A DNA stretch of 64,000 nt from Lachnospiraceae bacterium (GTDB taxonomy: Bacteria; Bacillota; Clostridia; Lachnospirales; Lachnospiraceae), in NCBI GenBank assembly GCA_910575475.1, contig CAJTGD010000025.1, positions 29,780 through 93,779 of the forward strand, given 5' to 3'. A program made the position numbers and the translations under genes. This document shows, in pieces, positions 33,221-42,795 of the stretch (positions are counted from its first letter, which is position 1; every line of letters starts with the position of its first letter). The notes under the pieces are model-generated. The model was not told where the DNA came from, did not search any database, and worked only from the letters and a program-made list of their open reading frames with translations.

Positions 33221-34756
33221 TTAATGCAGGTATTTTTCTGCGATCTTCCGCAGCTTCTCCGGGTCGGAGGCAAACCATTTTTCATAGGTGGTCTGCTCTG
33301 CCTCTACCGCCTGTCCAAGCTCTGCGAAAAATGCAGGCATGTCCTTCTGCAGCATCATTCCCCACTGCTCTCCGAACCGTTCCTTTCCTTCTGTATCTGA
33401 ACCGTTGACATGGAAGGTAAACGCCGGTTCCGCCGCGCCGTCGATCCGTTTGACACCGCCGTGGAATCCCAGGGTTCCGATCTGATGGGTGCCGCAGGAG
33501 GAGGTACAGCCGGAAATATGGATCCGGGGCAGTACGCCGTCCCTGAAATGGTATTTTTCCACTTCGTCCAGAACTGCCTTTAACGCCCCCTGGGAATCCC
33601 GCAGTCCGATCTGGCAGACGGTACTTCCGATGCAGGCTACAGAAGTCTCGAACAGGTTCCGCGCGCTGTCGGAGGTGACTGCCAGAAGCTTCTCCGCTTC
33701 CTCTCCGGTCAGGTTGATGATGTAGATCTCCTCATCCGGTCCGATCCGCAGCTCCACATCCTCCATCGGTTCCACTGCGGCATACAATTCCGCAAATTTT
33801 TCCGGACAGGGTACGCCGCCCACCGGATGATAGCGGACCGCATACAGGCCGTTCTGCTTCTGGGCGATGATCCGGTTTCCGGAAACCCGCGTGCCGTCCG
33901 CGGATTTCTCCACCGGGGTTTCCTGTACGGTGAGCTTTAAGTCCTCCTCCCTGGCTTTTTCCAGCATTTCCAGAAAGGCCGCCTTATAACCCTCCGCCCC
34001 CAGCTCCGCCTGCATGTAACGGGTCCGGGACTTGGCTCTGCTTTCATAATTGCCGTGCGCAAGGAAGGTATCTACCATTGCTTTGATATAGTACAAAATG
34101 TCTGACGGCTGTACCTGCTCCGCCACTTTTACTCCCATCAGCGGGTTATTTCCAAGGCCGCCTGCGCTGTATACGTCAAATGTGCCGTCCTCTCGGGCCG
34201 CAAAGCCCAGATCGCGGAAGGTCACATGGGTTTCATTGGCCGGGGAATTGGAAAATCCCACTTTCAGCTTCCGGGGCAGTTTCACCTTCTTGATGAAGCC
34301 CAGCAGAAAATCGGATGCCGCCATGGCATAGGGCATCACGTCGAAGCACTCTCCCTTCTCCACACCGGACAGCGGAGAGGCCATGACATTTCGCGGGAAG
34401 TCCCCTCCTCCGCCTCTTGTGATGATCCCTGCGTCAAATGCTTTTTCCATGATCTCACAGACCTCCTGCTCGCTCAGATCGTGGAGCTGGATGGTCTGGC
34501 ATGTGGTAAAATGCACCCGTTTCACCTGATATTGCGCGATGATATCCGCCACGAATTTTAACTTTTCCTTTGGGAGCCTCCCGCCCGGCAGACGGAGACG
34601 GAGCATGCTCACCTTCCCGCCCCTCTGGGCATAGCTTCCGAAGCCGCCGGAAAATCCCTTGTAATCCTTCTGGCTGACTTCGCCTGCGTAGAACTTTTTC
34701 GTCATCTCACGGAAGTCTGTGAGATCATTTTTAAATTCCTGTAATAATTGCTGCAT
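33221..34756 (-). CDS. Ferredoxin-type nitrite/sulfite reductase (siroheme, 4Fe-4S)
   Basis: The 511-residue protein has the two ferredoxin-like halves of the family (GGKVSMLRLRLPGGRLP and HFTTCQTIQLHD near the start) and substrate-side residues in TRGGGGDFPRN. The siroheme/4Fe-4S cysteines are in SVACIGSTVCQIGLRDS (CX5C) and HISGCTSSCGTHQIG (CX3C). It reduces sulfite or nitrite by six electrons in the cytoplasm. The sequence does not decide between the two substrates. It stands alone, without siroheme synthesis or sulfate-activation genes nearby. Confidence 0.9.
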   Translation of the reverse strand: MQQLLQEFKNDLTDFREMTKKFYAGEVSQKDYKGFSGGFGSYAQRGGKVSMLRLRLPGGRLPKEKLKFVADIIAQYQVKRVHFTTCQTIQLHDLSEQEVCEIMEKAFDAGIITRGGGGDFPRNVMASPLSGVEKGECFDVMPYAMAASDFLLGFIKKVKLPRKLKVGFSNSPANETHVTFRDLGFAAREDGTFDVYSAGGLGNNPLMGVKVAEQVQPSDILYYIKAMVDTFLAHGNYESRAKSRTRYMQAELGAEGYKAAFLEMLEKAREEDLKLTVQETPVEKSADGTRVSGNRIIAQKQNGLYAVRYHPVGGVPCPEKFAELYAAVEPMEDVELRIGPDEEIYIINLTGEEAEKLLAVTSDSARNLFETSVACIGSTVCQIGLRDSQGALKAVLDEVEKYHFRDGVLPRIHISGCTSSCGTHQIGTLGFHGGVKRIDGAAEPAFTFHVNGSDTEGKERFGEQWGMMLQKDMPAFFAELGQAVEAEQTTYEKWFASDPEKLRKIAEKYLH

Positions 34757-34954
34757 TTTTTATGTCCTCCTGCTGATTTATATAGTATTGCTTAACAGAT
34801 GGATAGTCTTTTTATTATCCGGTGATTTTATTTTAATCAGCTTATTCCTATTTTACAACTCATAAAATACTTTTGCCCCTTTGGGATACTTTATTCCTGC
34901 CAGATGCTGAAAATTTTCAGACCGGCTATATGTAAAAGCAGATAAAAAGATTTC

Positions 34955-34988
34955 AAGCCTGCCTGCGGGATTTCCCACAGACAGGCTT
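34955..34988 (-). terminator. Terminator after glgD
   Basis: AAGCCTG and CAGGCTT pair around an inner GGGATTTCCC hairpin. On the minus strand GAAATCTTTTT follows. It is 18 bases past the glgD stop. Confidence 0.7.
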
Positions 34989-35005
34989 ATCTTATTTCAG
35001 TTCTC

Positions 35006-36145
35006 TTATACGGTCTTTCCTTTTTCTACAAATACCTGGAATGTGTCTGTCCCTTTGAGTTCCTTCCCTTCGGAGATCACTACATTTTTATCGGAGATCA
35101 CGTACTGGATATCTGCTCCTGACTCTACGACGGTATCCTGCATGAGCACGCAGTTCTTCACCTTCGCTCCCTTGCCGACCTTCACGCCTCTGAACAGGAT
35201 GCTGTTCTCCACTTCACCCTCGATCACACAGCCGTCAGCCGCCATGATATTCTTCACCTTTGAACCCGGTATGTATCTGGTCGGGTTGTCGTCACGGATC
35301 TTCGTGTAGATCGGATCTATAAACAGCGCGTCCACATTTGCGTCATCCAGCATCTTCATATTCTCTTTGAAATAGCTTCCCATATCGCTGATACGCGCGG
35401 TGTAGCCTTCGTACTTGTAGCCCTGTACGTTCAGGGTGACAAGGTGGGGCGACAGGATATCCCGCTCATAATATACATATCCGCGCACAGAAGCCTGTCT
35501 GATCTGGTCGATCAGCAATTCTCTCTCGATCGCGTAAATGTTCATCGAGAAATTCTGGATACCGCTGGACCGGGAATTGATCTTGATATTGTTGACACGG
35601 TTCTTTTCCAGATCCAATGTATAATACAAAGCCTTGTTATCCGTCTCAGCCTTCAGCGCGCTTTCCGGAAGCTCCTCCTCCGTATAGGCAACCGTCACGT
35701 CCGCGCCGCTCTGGATATGGGCATCCAGAAATGCGGAGAAATCAAAGTTCACCGCGATATTGGCATCTGACATGACCACGTATTTTTCCTTCTGGTGCTG
35801 CAGGAAGCTTAACACGCTTGCCAGCGCTTCCACGCGTCCGTTGTAGATCTTTACATTCTTCTCAGCAAACGGAGGTACGATATTGAGACCGCCGTTCTTG
35901 CGGGTCAGATCCCACTCACGCCCGGAACCCAGGTGGTCCATGAGTGAATGATAATTCTGGCGTACAATGATGGAAACATTGTCGATCCCGCTGTTCACCA
36001 TACTGGATAAGATGAAGTCGATCATGCGGTAACGTCCTGCAAACGGAATGGAAGCCATCAGACGGTCCGTCACCAGCTCCGGTACTAAAGCGTCATAACT
36101 ATTTGGGAAAATGATGCCCAATGCATCTGCATTTGAATTTACCAT
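35006..36145 (-). CDS. glgD: Glucose-1-phosphate adenylyltransferase-like subunit GlgD
   Basis: The 379-residue protein has the start [20 protein letters not shown] and [17 protein letters not shown], and lacks the GlgC-type GGQGSRL pyrophosphorylase loop. This is typical of the non-catalytic or regulatory GlgD partner in Firmicutes. A C-terminal beta-helix region ([20 protein letters not shown]) is present. It overlaps glgC by seven bases. GlgC and GlgD form the ADP-glucose synthase that starts glycogen synthesis. Confidence 0.95.
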   Translation of the reverse strand: MVNSNADALGIIFPNSYDALVPELVTDRLMASIPFAGRYRMIDFILSSMVNSGIDNVSIIVRQNYHSLMDHLGSGREWDLTRKNGGLNIVPPFAEKNVKIYNGRVEALASVLSFLQHQKEKYVVMSDANIAVNFDFSAFLDAHIQSGADVTVAYTEEELPESALKAETDNKALYYTLDLEKNRVNNIKINSRSSGIQNFSMNIYAIERELLIDQIRQASVRGYVYYERDILSPHLVTLNVQGYKYEGYTARISDMGSYFKENMKMLDDANVDALFIDPIYTKIRDDNPTRYIPGSKVKNIMAADGCVIEGEVENSILFRGVKVGKGAKVKNCVLMQDTVVESGADIQYVISDKNVVISEGKELKGTDTFQVFVEKGKTV

Positions 36146-37347
36146 TGCTCTTCACCGTCCTTTACATTATTATTGACCATGGCATTGGGGCCGATCTTCG
36201 CGTTGTCCCCGATCACTACGCCGGAGCCAACGGTCGCTACTCCGTTCTCACCGCCGCTCGGCATAGCTCCGACTCTGGCGTTCTCGCCGATCACGACGTT
36301 CTCCGCTACGATACAGTGCTCTACCACCGCGCCGGATTTGATCACACTGCCGCCCATGATCACGGCGTCTTCTACCTTCGCGCCCGGCTCTACCTTAACG
36401 CCTGCGAACAGGATGGAGTGCTTCACATCTCCCGCAACCCGGCATCCGTCGGTGATCATGGAATCTTCCACCACCGCGTCCGCGCCGATCTTGTGGCCGG
36501 TCATACCGCTGTTCCGGCTGTAGATCTTCCAGTTCTCGTCAAACAGGTCGATGCCGCTGTGCTCCGGATCCAGAACCTCCATATTGGCCTCCCACAGTGA
36601 GGAAATAGTTCCTACATCCTTCCAGTATCCGCTGAAACGATATGCATACATGGTACGCTCGTCGCGCAGAAGATTCGGAATGATGTTGTTTCCAAAGTCA
36701 TTTTCCGAATCGGGATCTGCTTCATCCTCTACCAGATACTTTTTAAGTACATCCCAGTTGAAAATATAGATCCCCATGGAAGCCAGGTTGGACTTCGGAT
36801 TCTTGGGCTTCTCCTGGAACTCCGTGATCTTGTCGTTCTCGTCCGTTACCATCAGGCCGAAACGAGGCGCCTCCTCCCACGGCACTTCCATAACGGCGAC
36901 ACTGAATTCCGCGCCTTTTTCCTTGTGGAACTTCAGGAAATCGCTGTAATCCTGCTTACAGATCTGGTCTCCTGACAGGATGATGACGTACTTCGGATCG
37001 TAACGCTCGATGAAGGAAATGTTCTGGTATATCGCGTTGGCGGTTCCCTTGTACCAGTCAGAGCCGGATGCCTGCTGATACGGCGGAAGCACATGGACTC
37101 CTCCGTGCAGACGGTCCAGATCCCACGGCTGGCCGTTGCCGATATACTCATTCAGAACAAGCGGCTGATACTGGGTAAGGATCCCGACAGTATCAATGCC
37201 GGAGTTTACACAGTTCGACAGCGGAAAGTCGATGATACGATATTTTCCGCCGAAAGGAACTGCAGGTTTTGCCAGATTCTGCGTCAGGGCATACAAGCGT
37301 GAACCCTGACCGCCGGCAAGAAGCATTGCAATCATTTCTTTTGCCAT
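36139..37347 (-). CDS. glgC: Glucose-1-phosphate adenylyltransferase, catalytic subunit GlgC
   Basis: The 402-residue protein has the pyrophosphorylase loop [41 protein letters not shown], the ligand segment [14 protein letters not shown] and EKPKNPKS, then a hexapeptide beta-helix. It makes ADP-glucose from ATP and glucose-1-phosphate. First gene of a two-gene operon. No glycogen synthase or branching enzyme follows, so the pathway is split across the genome. Confidence 0.97.
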   Translation of the reverse strand: MAKEMIAMLLAGGQGSRLYALTQNLAKPAVPFGGKYRIIDFPLSNCVNSGIDTVGILTQYQPLVLNEYIGNGQPWDLDRLHGGVHVLPPYQQASGSDWYKGTANAIYQNISFIERYDPKYVIILSGDQICKQDYSDFLKFHKEKGAEFSVAVMEVPWEEAPRFGLMVTDENDKITEFQEKPKNPKSNLASMGIYIFNWDVLKKYLVEDEADPDSENDFGNNIIPNLLRDERTMYAYRFSGYWKDVGTISSLWEANMEVLDPEHSGIDLFDENWKIYSRNSGMTGHKIGADAVVEDSMITDGCRVAGDVKHSILFAGVKVEPGAKVEDAVIMGGSVIKSGAVVEHCIVAENVVIGENARVGAMPSGGENGVATVGSGVVIGDNAKIGPNAMVNNNVKDGEEQW

Positions 37348-37425
37348 ATCTTTTCCCCTATTCTTTTTTTATATTATGCAGCGGCCCGGGACAGCAGGCC
37401 CAGACGTGTCTGCTGTTCCGGATCG

Positions 37426-37439
37426 TTACAATATTGTAA
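37426..37439. promoter_or_regulatory. Palindrome in the glgC promoter region
   Basis: TTACAATATTGTAA is a perfect 14-bp palindrome, overlapping TACAAT-type -10 candidates on the minus strand about 80-90 bases before the glgC start. It may be an operator. A GC-rich hairpin (CAGACGTGTCTG) follows in the leader. Confidence 0.4.
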
Positions 37440-37536
37440 ATAAATTGTAGCACAAATTTCGGGGAATAGGTAGTCCTTTTCCGTTCTTTTTCTGTTCTTT
37501 TTTTGATACCTTTACCGAGAATATACACTTTATTTT

Positions 37537-38307
37537 TTATGCTGTCCCGTCATTGTTTGCTTTTTTATCGGGCAGCTTTTGAATTTTTTGCTTATATTGT
37601 GTCAATGTGCATCCAAAATAATTTTTAAAGAGTGTACTAAAATAAGCCGGATTATTGGAATATCCGGTTCCCTGGGGAAAGATATCATGGCTGATATTCT
37701 CCAAAATGAACAAAGAAAGAGCATCGTAAGAGTCCTCATGAGGAAATTCTTCCAATTGAAGGAACGCCAGCGCACATAATCCCTCCCTATATTTTAACAT
37801 CTCCGAAAAGAAAGAGATCCTCTTTTGATAAATGGCCGCCGAATCAGTTTCAGCCTGTATCAGAAGATCACGAAAAAGGTTAGAAGGAGCAGTTTTAACC
37901 AGTTGCGTGAACAAATGATTATGACTGGATCTTTCGTCAATTTCGGCAGACAGCTCCTTCAGTGACTGAATGATCTCAGACTCATCTGTTGGCTTTACAA
38001 GATAATGGCGTACTCCATATTTCATTGCAGACTGTGCATATTCAAATTCGCTGTAGCCAGTTAAAAGAATAAAATGGCTGCAAAGTTCTCTCTCATAACA
38101 GGTCTGAACTAATTCAAGCCCGTCCATGACGGGCATTCGGATATCTGTAATAATGATGTCTACAGTATGGGTTAATATATAGTTCAAAGCTTTTTGACCG
38201 TTTTCGGCGATACAGACCAGCTCAAGATCCAGTTTATCCCATGGAATCAGAGTTGAGATCCCCATACGTATAATTTCTTCATCGTCTGCAAGCAGGACTT
38301 TTTTCAT
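37537..38307 (-). pseudogene. YesN/AraC-type response regulator with large internal deletion
   Basis: The receiver domain is intact (KKVLLADDEEIIRMG; phospho-acceptor in DIIITDIRMPVMDG; LLTGYSEFEYA; VRHYLVKP). After a piece of the middle domain the frame jumps to the very end of an AraC helix-turn-helix (GYSNNPAYFSTLFKNYFG). The first DNA-binding helix and much of the linker are missing, leaving about 256 residues where YesN-type proteins have about 500. ATG 38307 follows GGAGG. The deletion is in frame, so a shortened protein may be made, but it should not bind DNA normally. Confidence 0.75.
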
Positions 38308-38402
38308 AAAGATTTTTCCTCCTTCATAGAAATAGCATGTGCATCTAAGCGTGGTATGAAAGGTATTCGTATCGTGATCAAAACTCCCCCTGAAGAAGAA
38401 CA

Positions 38403-38690
38403 TCTGAATTTTTTGAAGCCGCTGAGGCAACGACAGATAAGGATAATGGAATATATGGTTATATCATCCGTGGAGGTGCGGGCGGAGCAAATGCGATGGA
38501 AATGCTGATGTATTCTTATTCCGGAATAACCAACTTCTTTATTGATGATAAATGTACCTTAAATGATCCCAAAAATATTGAGTTTATGGAAAAATTTCTC
38601 GGTGGCTATGGGAAAACAACTTCTGAGGATGATATTAATAAAGGATGGACAGAAATGGCTGCTCAGTACCATTCAAACAGGATTAAAGAA
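38403..38690 (+). pseudogene. Fragment of a sugar ABC transporter solute-binding protein
   Basis: The plus-strand frame SEFFEAAEATTDKDNGIYGY, IIRGGAGGANAMEMLMYSYS, and FMEKFLGGYGKTTSEDDINK followed by GWTEMAAQYHS reads like the middle of a family 1 extracellular sugar-binding protein. There is no signal peptide, start or end. Opposite in strand to the response regulator remnant, it is likely left from a sugar uptake locus the regulator once served. Confidence 0.6.
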
Positions 38691-38715
38691 AATATTTTAC
38701 AATGTATAGCCGTCA

Positions 38716-38885
38716 CTATTGGAAGTAGTGGCGGCTATTTCCATATCTGGATTTTGTCTTATCGATCAAAGCCCCCATGATTAGATCACTGGTTCCGTCA
38801 AATATCCGTGCCACAAACATCATAGTCGCCATCGCGGCAATCTCGACCGTATCTGTATAATAACCTGTCAGGAAATGGGAGGCGG
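38716..38885 (-). pseudogene. Fragment of a GPH-family (MelB-like) sugar symporter
   Basis: The minus-strand frame reads FLTGYYTDTVEIAAMATMMF, VARIFDGTSDLIMGALID and KTKSRYG. This corresponds to the first two helices and the conserved loop of glycoside-pentoside-hexuronide:cation symporters (FYTD...G, R.wD...DpimG...D.t.sr.G). The rest is missing. Confidence 0.7.
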
Positions 38886-38914
38886 ATTTGCAACCATTAG
38901 GGCAATTAGTCTTT

Positions 38915-40516
38915 TTACCATACCAGTTTTTCTATCTCGCACTGGTGCTTTTTGCTTTCCTTTTCATAATTGATTCCAACTAACAGCAAATTACCTTTAT
39001 ACTCTTCTAATGCTTCTGCATACCTTCGTTCTTTGATCTGATCCAGAGCCGCCTTTGTACTCTTTCCACATTTCAACTCAACTATCATAGCCGGTTTATC
39101 CGAACTGCGCCGCGGCAAAAACACAACATCCGCATATCCTTTTCCGGCAGGCAGTTCACGTATCAAGGTATATTCATCTACCGCATTATAATACGCCAGC
39201 GAAATCACACAGCTCAGCGCATTTTCGTCGTTATACTGCAGAATTGACGTATGATCCATGTGGATCTTCTCAACCGCTTCGGCAACTGCCTGCTCGTCCT
39301 GGCTCCATGTTGCTTTTAATAGAAAGTCCGAAGCCTCAATTGCCTGTATGACTTTCTTCCATTTATTCTTCTTGACAGCCCTGACGAAGGCGGACCGAAC
39401 CTCCTCATTCGGAACATACACTTCTTCTGTATCCACATCATATGCCAGATACCCCAGATGGATCAATACTGTCAATACATCATCCCTGCTTGAAAAATGG
39501 ATCATATCATTTTCAAAGGTGCCTGTATCAATCCTGATTCTTCCGCCGGAGATCATAGCGATCACCGCATCCTTCAGGCCTTCGTAGTTCATGCCGATAT
39601 ATGTTTTCAACGACTCATAGGTTTCTGTACTTGTCCAATAATTAGATATGCGCCTTCTTCTAAGAGAATCTACAACGGATTTTGGATTGTAGATATGCAG
39701 GTGATTCCCTAAAACATATCCATCATACCAGCTTTTTGCCTCCTCAAAATCAATCTGGTACTTCTGATACAGAGTCTGAACCTCCCACTCTGTAAAACCC
39801 ACGTATTCTTCCAACGGTTCCGCCTGGATCATTGTAAACTCATCGAAATTATTTAACGCAGATTCCGTACCGTATTTTTTGACAGGAAGTATTCCTGTAA
39901 TATACGCAAGCTTCAGAAATTTTTTTGAGGGCGCATTTTTAAATAGTCCTCTCAGCAGGTCAATGTACGCATCCTGCGCTTTTGTATCTGACTTACTCTC
40001 CCTGAAAATCGTATCCCACTCATCAATGATAATGATAAATTTCTCTCCCAGCGCATCATTCACATGTGCCAAAGCAGTCGGCAGATCTGCGATATCATTT
40101 TTTACGCATGTCCCAAACTGCTTCCGAAGCTCCTCTATGACTTCCATATGGAATAGATCCACAGCCTGTAAAGCCGTAATCTCAAGCCGGGTGTCCGCAT
40201 CCCGCTTGTGGCAGAATGTATTCATATCGATATGGATCACATGGTACTGATTCAAATGTTTTCGAAAGCATTCCTTTGGAGCAATCTTTAAATCTGCAAA
40301 TAGATCGAATGAATCACAGCCTCTTCCATAGTACGCCGCAAGCATATCAGCAGTGATCGACTTTCCAAATCTTCTCGGACGGCTGACACAGAGACATCGC
40401 TGCTCCGTGTCCATTACCGAGTTTGTATATTCCAGTAAAAGTGATTTATCCACATAAATCTCAGAGCGTAATGCACTTTTGAAATTTTCATTTCCCGGAT
40501 TCAGATAGATTCCCAT
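38915..40516 (-). CDS. AAA-ATPase-like/DUF1703 (PD-(D/E)XK) protein
   Basis: The 533-residue protein starts with the predicted AAA-ATPase family (GIYLNPGNENFKSALRSEIY, VDKSLLLEYTN, Walker-A-like SRPRRFGKSITADML, Walker-B-like IIIIDEWDTIF). It ends in a PD-(D/E)XK nuclease-like domain (GYADVVFLPRRSSDKPAMIV with ELKCGKS; the D, E and K are present). This architecture is multicopy and fast-spreading in gut Clostridia and Bacteroidetes. Its role is not settled; mobile-element-like or defence-like functions have been suggested. A long inverted repeat lies upstream. Confidence 0.88.
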   Translation of the reverse strand: MGIYLNPGNENFKSALRSEIYVDKSLLLEYTNSVMDTEQRCLCVSRPRRFGKSITADMLAAYYGRGCDSFDLFADLKIAPKECFRKHLNQYHVIHIDMNTFCHKRDADTRLEITALQAVDLFHMEVIEELRKQFGTCVKNDIADLPTALAHVNDALGEKFIIIIDEWDTIFRESKSDTKAQDAYIDLLRGLFKNAPSKKFLKLAYITGILPVKKYGTESALNNFDEFTMIQAEPLEEYVGFTEWEVQTLYQKYQIDFEEAKSWYDGYVLGNHLHIYNPKSVVDSLRRRRISNYWTSTETYESLKTYIGMNYEGLKDAVIAMISGGRIRIDTGTFENDMIHFSSRDDVLTVLIHLGYLAYDVDTEEVYVPNEEVRSAFVRAVKKNKWKKVIQAIEASDFLLKATWSQDEQAVAEAVEKIHMDHTSILQYNDENALSCVISLAYYNAVDEYTLIRELPAGKGYADVVFLPRRSSDKPAMIVELKCGKSTKAALDQIKERRYAEALEEYKGNLLLVGINYEKESKKHQCEIEKLVW

Positions 40517-40541
40517 GACGGCACCTCTTTTCTCTAAGCAT

Positions 40542-40593
40542 CTAGTGTACTGTACTGTTCATATTTCGCAAAATGAACGGTACAGTACACTAG
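40542..40593. repeat. 21-bp inverted repeat in the leader of the AAA-ATPase gene
   Basis: CTAGTGTACTGTACTGTTCAT and its complement (one mismatch) flank a 10-base ATTTCGCAAA loop, 26 bases before the start codon. No T run follows on the minus strand, so it is not a standard terminator. It could be an operator, an RNA hairpin that blocks translation, or a small inverted-repeat element. Confidence 0.75.
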
Positions 40594-40774
40594 CACTTTC
40601 TATTATAGCTTACATATTCGGGGAATACCACTAAAAATATCAACTTCTAATGTTGTATTTTAGCAGCTTTATTATTGATCGAATATAGAATTTACACTCA
40701 AATATCCTTTTGATATAATACAGCAAAGGCATCCTGCAATGTGAACAGATTTTTAATGAAAAGGCGGTGGTCAT

Positions 40775-40903
40775 ATGGCACGATCAGAACTTTTAACGGT
40801 ATTGCTTTCCATAAAAGCACTGTTGGAAAGCGACAACAAGGATAAGGCTTTAGAGCTTATCAATGAAGTAATCGCAGAAGCCAAGCAAAAAGATACAAAG
40901 TAA
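40775..40903 (+). CDS. Small hypothetical protein (42 aa)
   Basis: An ATG behind AAGGCGG opens a 42-codon frame (MARSELLTVLLSIKALLESD, then a Lys/Glu-rich amphipathic helix ending KQKDTK). A strong terminator hairpin begins eight bases after the stop, supporting a real unit. It is all helical by appearance; no family recognised. Confidence 0.7.
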   Translation: MARSELLTVLLSIKALLESDNKDKALELINEVIAEAKQKDTK

Positions 40904-40910
40904 ATATAAC

Positions 40911-40953
40911 AAGGTGTAAAGTTTTCCACGAATCAGATGGAACTTTACACCTT
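40911..40953. terminator. Bidirectional terminator between convergent genes
   Basis: AAGGTGTAAAGTT and AACTTTACACCTT pair perfectly around 17 bases, with TTT on the plus side. It serves the small plus-strand gene and overlaps the end of the minus-strand histidine kinase gene. Confidence 0.8.
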
Positions 40954-41904
40954 TTTGAAATTATATAGTTCTCTGCTTTGGAACACGGTTTTTATCGTCA
41001 GCCACATGCATTGCATTGGCATGCCACGGTCTATCTCCCCGCATTCCGCCGTCATGCTGCCGCCCATCTGCTCTGCCAGCTGACGGGAGATCGCCAGCCC
41101 CAGTCCGGTTCCGCCCTGGCTTCTGGCGCGGTCACCAGTGTAAAACCGGTCGAACATCCGGCGTACATCTTCCCCGGTCAGCTTCTCTGCGTCATTCCTA
41201 CAGATCAGCACAGGATTTTCCGCTTCCCGGATCTCTACTTCCAGCCGTTGCTTTGCATAGCGGACCGCATTCTGCAGCAGGTTGCCGATGATCCGGGACA
41301 GCGCATCTTCATCTGCCCGGATGAGCACCGGCTTTTCCGGGATATGAACCTGCACCTCAATGCCCGCAGCCTCAAACTGCTGATAATATCCCAGCACCTG
41401 CTCCCGGCACATGCGGGCCAGGTCCACCTGCTGCAGTTCCATTTTATAGTTTCCGGAAACCAGTGTGGAAAATTCGTAAAACTGGTTGAGCAAATGCTGG
41501 AGGTGCGCCGACCTGCGCTGAACCACTTCCAGGTATTCCTGCTCTTCGCTGTCCAGGCCATCCCGGTCGATGAGCTTTAAATAACCCTGAATGGCGGTTA
41601 GCGGGGTACGCAGGTCATGGCTGATATCCTCCAGCTGCCTTTGAAATTCCCGCTCCCGCTTTTCATAGGAAATGCGTTCCGCCCGGATCTGTTCCAGAGT
41701 CCGGTTGAGCGTGACCAGCAGCGCTTCCATTTCATACTGAGGAGCATGCAGCTTCAGGATCCGGTTTTCTTCGATCTGCCGCGTAATATCCGCAAGGTCT
41801 TGATTGAGTTCCCGTATGCTCCGTTTCAACCGTTTATAACGTATGCCACAGTAAAACGCGGTGCAGACCGCAATTGCCAGAACAATTCCAAACATTTTTT
41901 GCAT
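40945..41904 (-). CDS. Sensor histidine kinase
   Basis: The 319-residue kinase has one N-terminal membrane helix (about 5-22), a coiled coil (about 28-100), the dimerisation helix with the phospho-acceptor His (DISHDLRTPLTAIQGYLKL) and an ATPase domain (NLLQNAVRYA; MFDRFYTGDRARSQGGTGLG). There is almost no extracellular part. It therefore probably senses through the membrane or via the neighbouring ABC transporter, as in bacitracin and lantibiotic resistance systems. Last gene of the response regulator/ABC operon. Confidence 0.92.
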   Translation of the reverse strand: MQKMFGIVLAIAVCTAFYCGIRYKRLKRSIRELNQDLADITRQIEENRILKLHAPQYEMEALLVTLNRTLEQIRAERISYEKREREFQRQLEDISHDLRTPLTAIQGYLKLIDRDGLDSEEQEYLEVVQRRSAHLQHLLNQFYEFSTLVSGNYKMELQQVDLARMCREQVLGYYQQFEAAGIEVQVHIPEKPVLIRADEDALSRIIGNLLQNAVRYAKQRLEVEIREAENPVLICRNDAEKLTGEDVRRMFDRFYTGDRARSQGGTGLGLAISRQLAEQMGGSMTAECGEIDRGMPMQCMWLTIKTVFQSRELYNFKKV

Positions 41905-41994
41905 TCACCTCATATCAAAGCGATTTTACATATTCCGGCGGCAGCACCATTTGAACAAAACATTTGCACCTGCAGACGCCGCGTTCCTTTTCAA

Positions 41995-42795
41995 TCAGGA
42001 AATATCTTTCTTGTGAATCCCCCAGATTCCCAATGCGCCGAACAAAAAGATCCCAACCGCGCCTACGATCATTTCCTTCAGAAATCCTTCCGGATGCATC
42101 CAGAGGGCATCCATCTGCATGCTGCCAAATGCCACGCTCACTTCTGTACTCAGAAAATTCCATGGCAGCCAGCGGGCAATCCGGGCGCACAGCGGAATCT
42201 GCATTCCAAGCAGGCGAACGGCCAGCGGGATCAGGTACGTCACGGAGGCCCAGCCGATGCTCACCTGGATTTCCTTCTGAAAGATCTGGTTCAGCGCCAC
42301 GGTCAGAACGATCGAGGCCAGTGAAAACGGTAAATTCGCCGCCGCACCCGTGAGCAGTACTTTCAATGGAAGCGTGGATTCCAGAGGCACGGAAAAATCC
42401 GCTTCCAGAAGAGCATACGTGGTCAAAATATAGACTGCAAGGATCACGGCCGCGCTGATCATGGCAACGATCCCGTATACGATGCATTTCCCGATAAAAA
42501 TGTGGATCCGGTTCATTCCGCCTGCAACCGCATTTTTCATGACTCCGTTTTTATATTCATCGGAGGACAAAAGCATCACGACCAGAAAACCGCCGATAAA
42601 AAATACCTGCATATCTGAGATCGGCCAGATAAAGGAAAAACGCACGGTTCCATAATAAAATCCGGGCGCATAGGTCATAAACAGAAACAGCACCACATTC
42701 ATGAGAACCAGGAGCGATGTCAAAGCCAGGGTCAGTAAGTAGATCGTCCTTCCATGCAGGATCCGGTAAAATTCACTTTTTATATAATTCGCCAT
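41995..42795 (-). CDS. ABC-2-type transporter permease
   Basis: A 266-residue membrane protein with about six helices (YLLTLALTSLLVLMNVVLFL, VFFIGGFLVVMLLS, MISAAVILAVYILTTYALL). It carries the YKNGVMKNAVAGGMNR loop typical of lantibiotic/bacitracin ABC-2 permeases. Its ATG overlaps the stop of the ATPase gene (TAATG). With the ATPase it forms an exporter or immunity transporter. Confidence 0.88.
   Translation of the reverse strand: MANYIKSEFYRILHGRTIYLLTLALTSLLVLMNVVLFLFMTYAPGFYYGTVRFSFIWPISDMQVFFIGGFLVVMLLSSDEYKNGVMKNAVAGGMNRIHIFIGKCIVYGIVAMISAAVILAVYILTTYALLEADFSVPLESTLPLKVLLTGAAANLPFSLASIVLTVALNQIFQKEIQVSIGWASVTYLIPLAVRLLGMQIPLCARIARWLPWNFLSTEVSVAFGSMQMDALWMHPEGFLKEMIVGAVGIFLFGALGIWGIHKKDIS

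Noticed and set aside
37537..38307. Intact full-length response regulator
   Set aside because: Only the last DNA-binding helix of the AraC domain remains; the first helix-turn-helix and most of the linker are missing.
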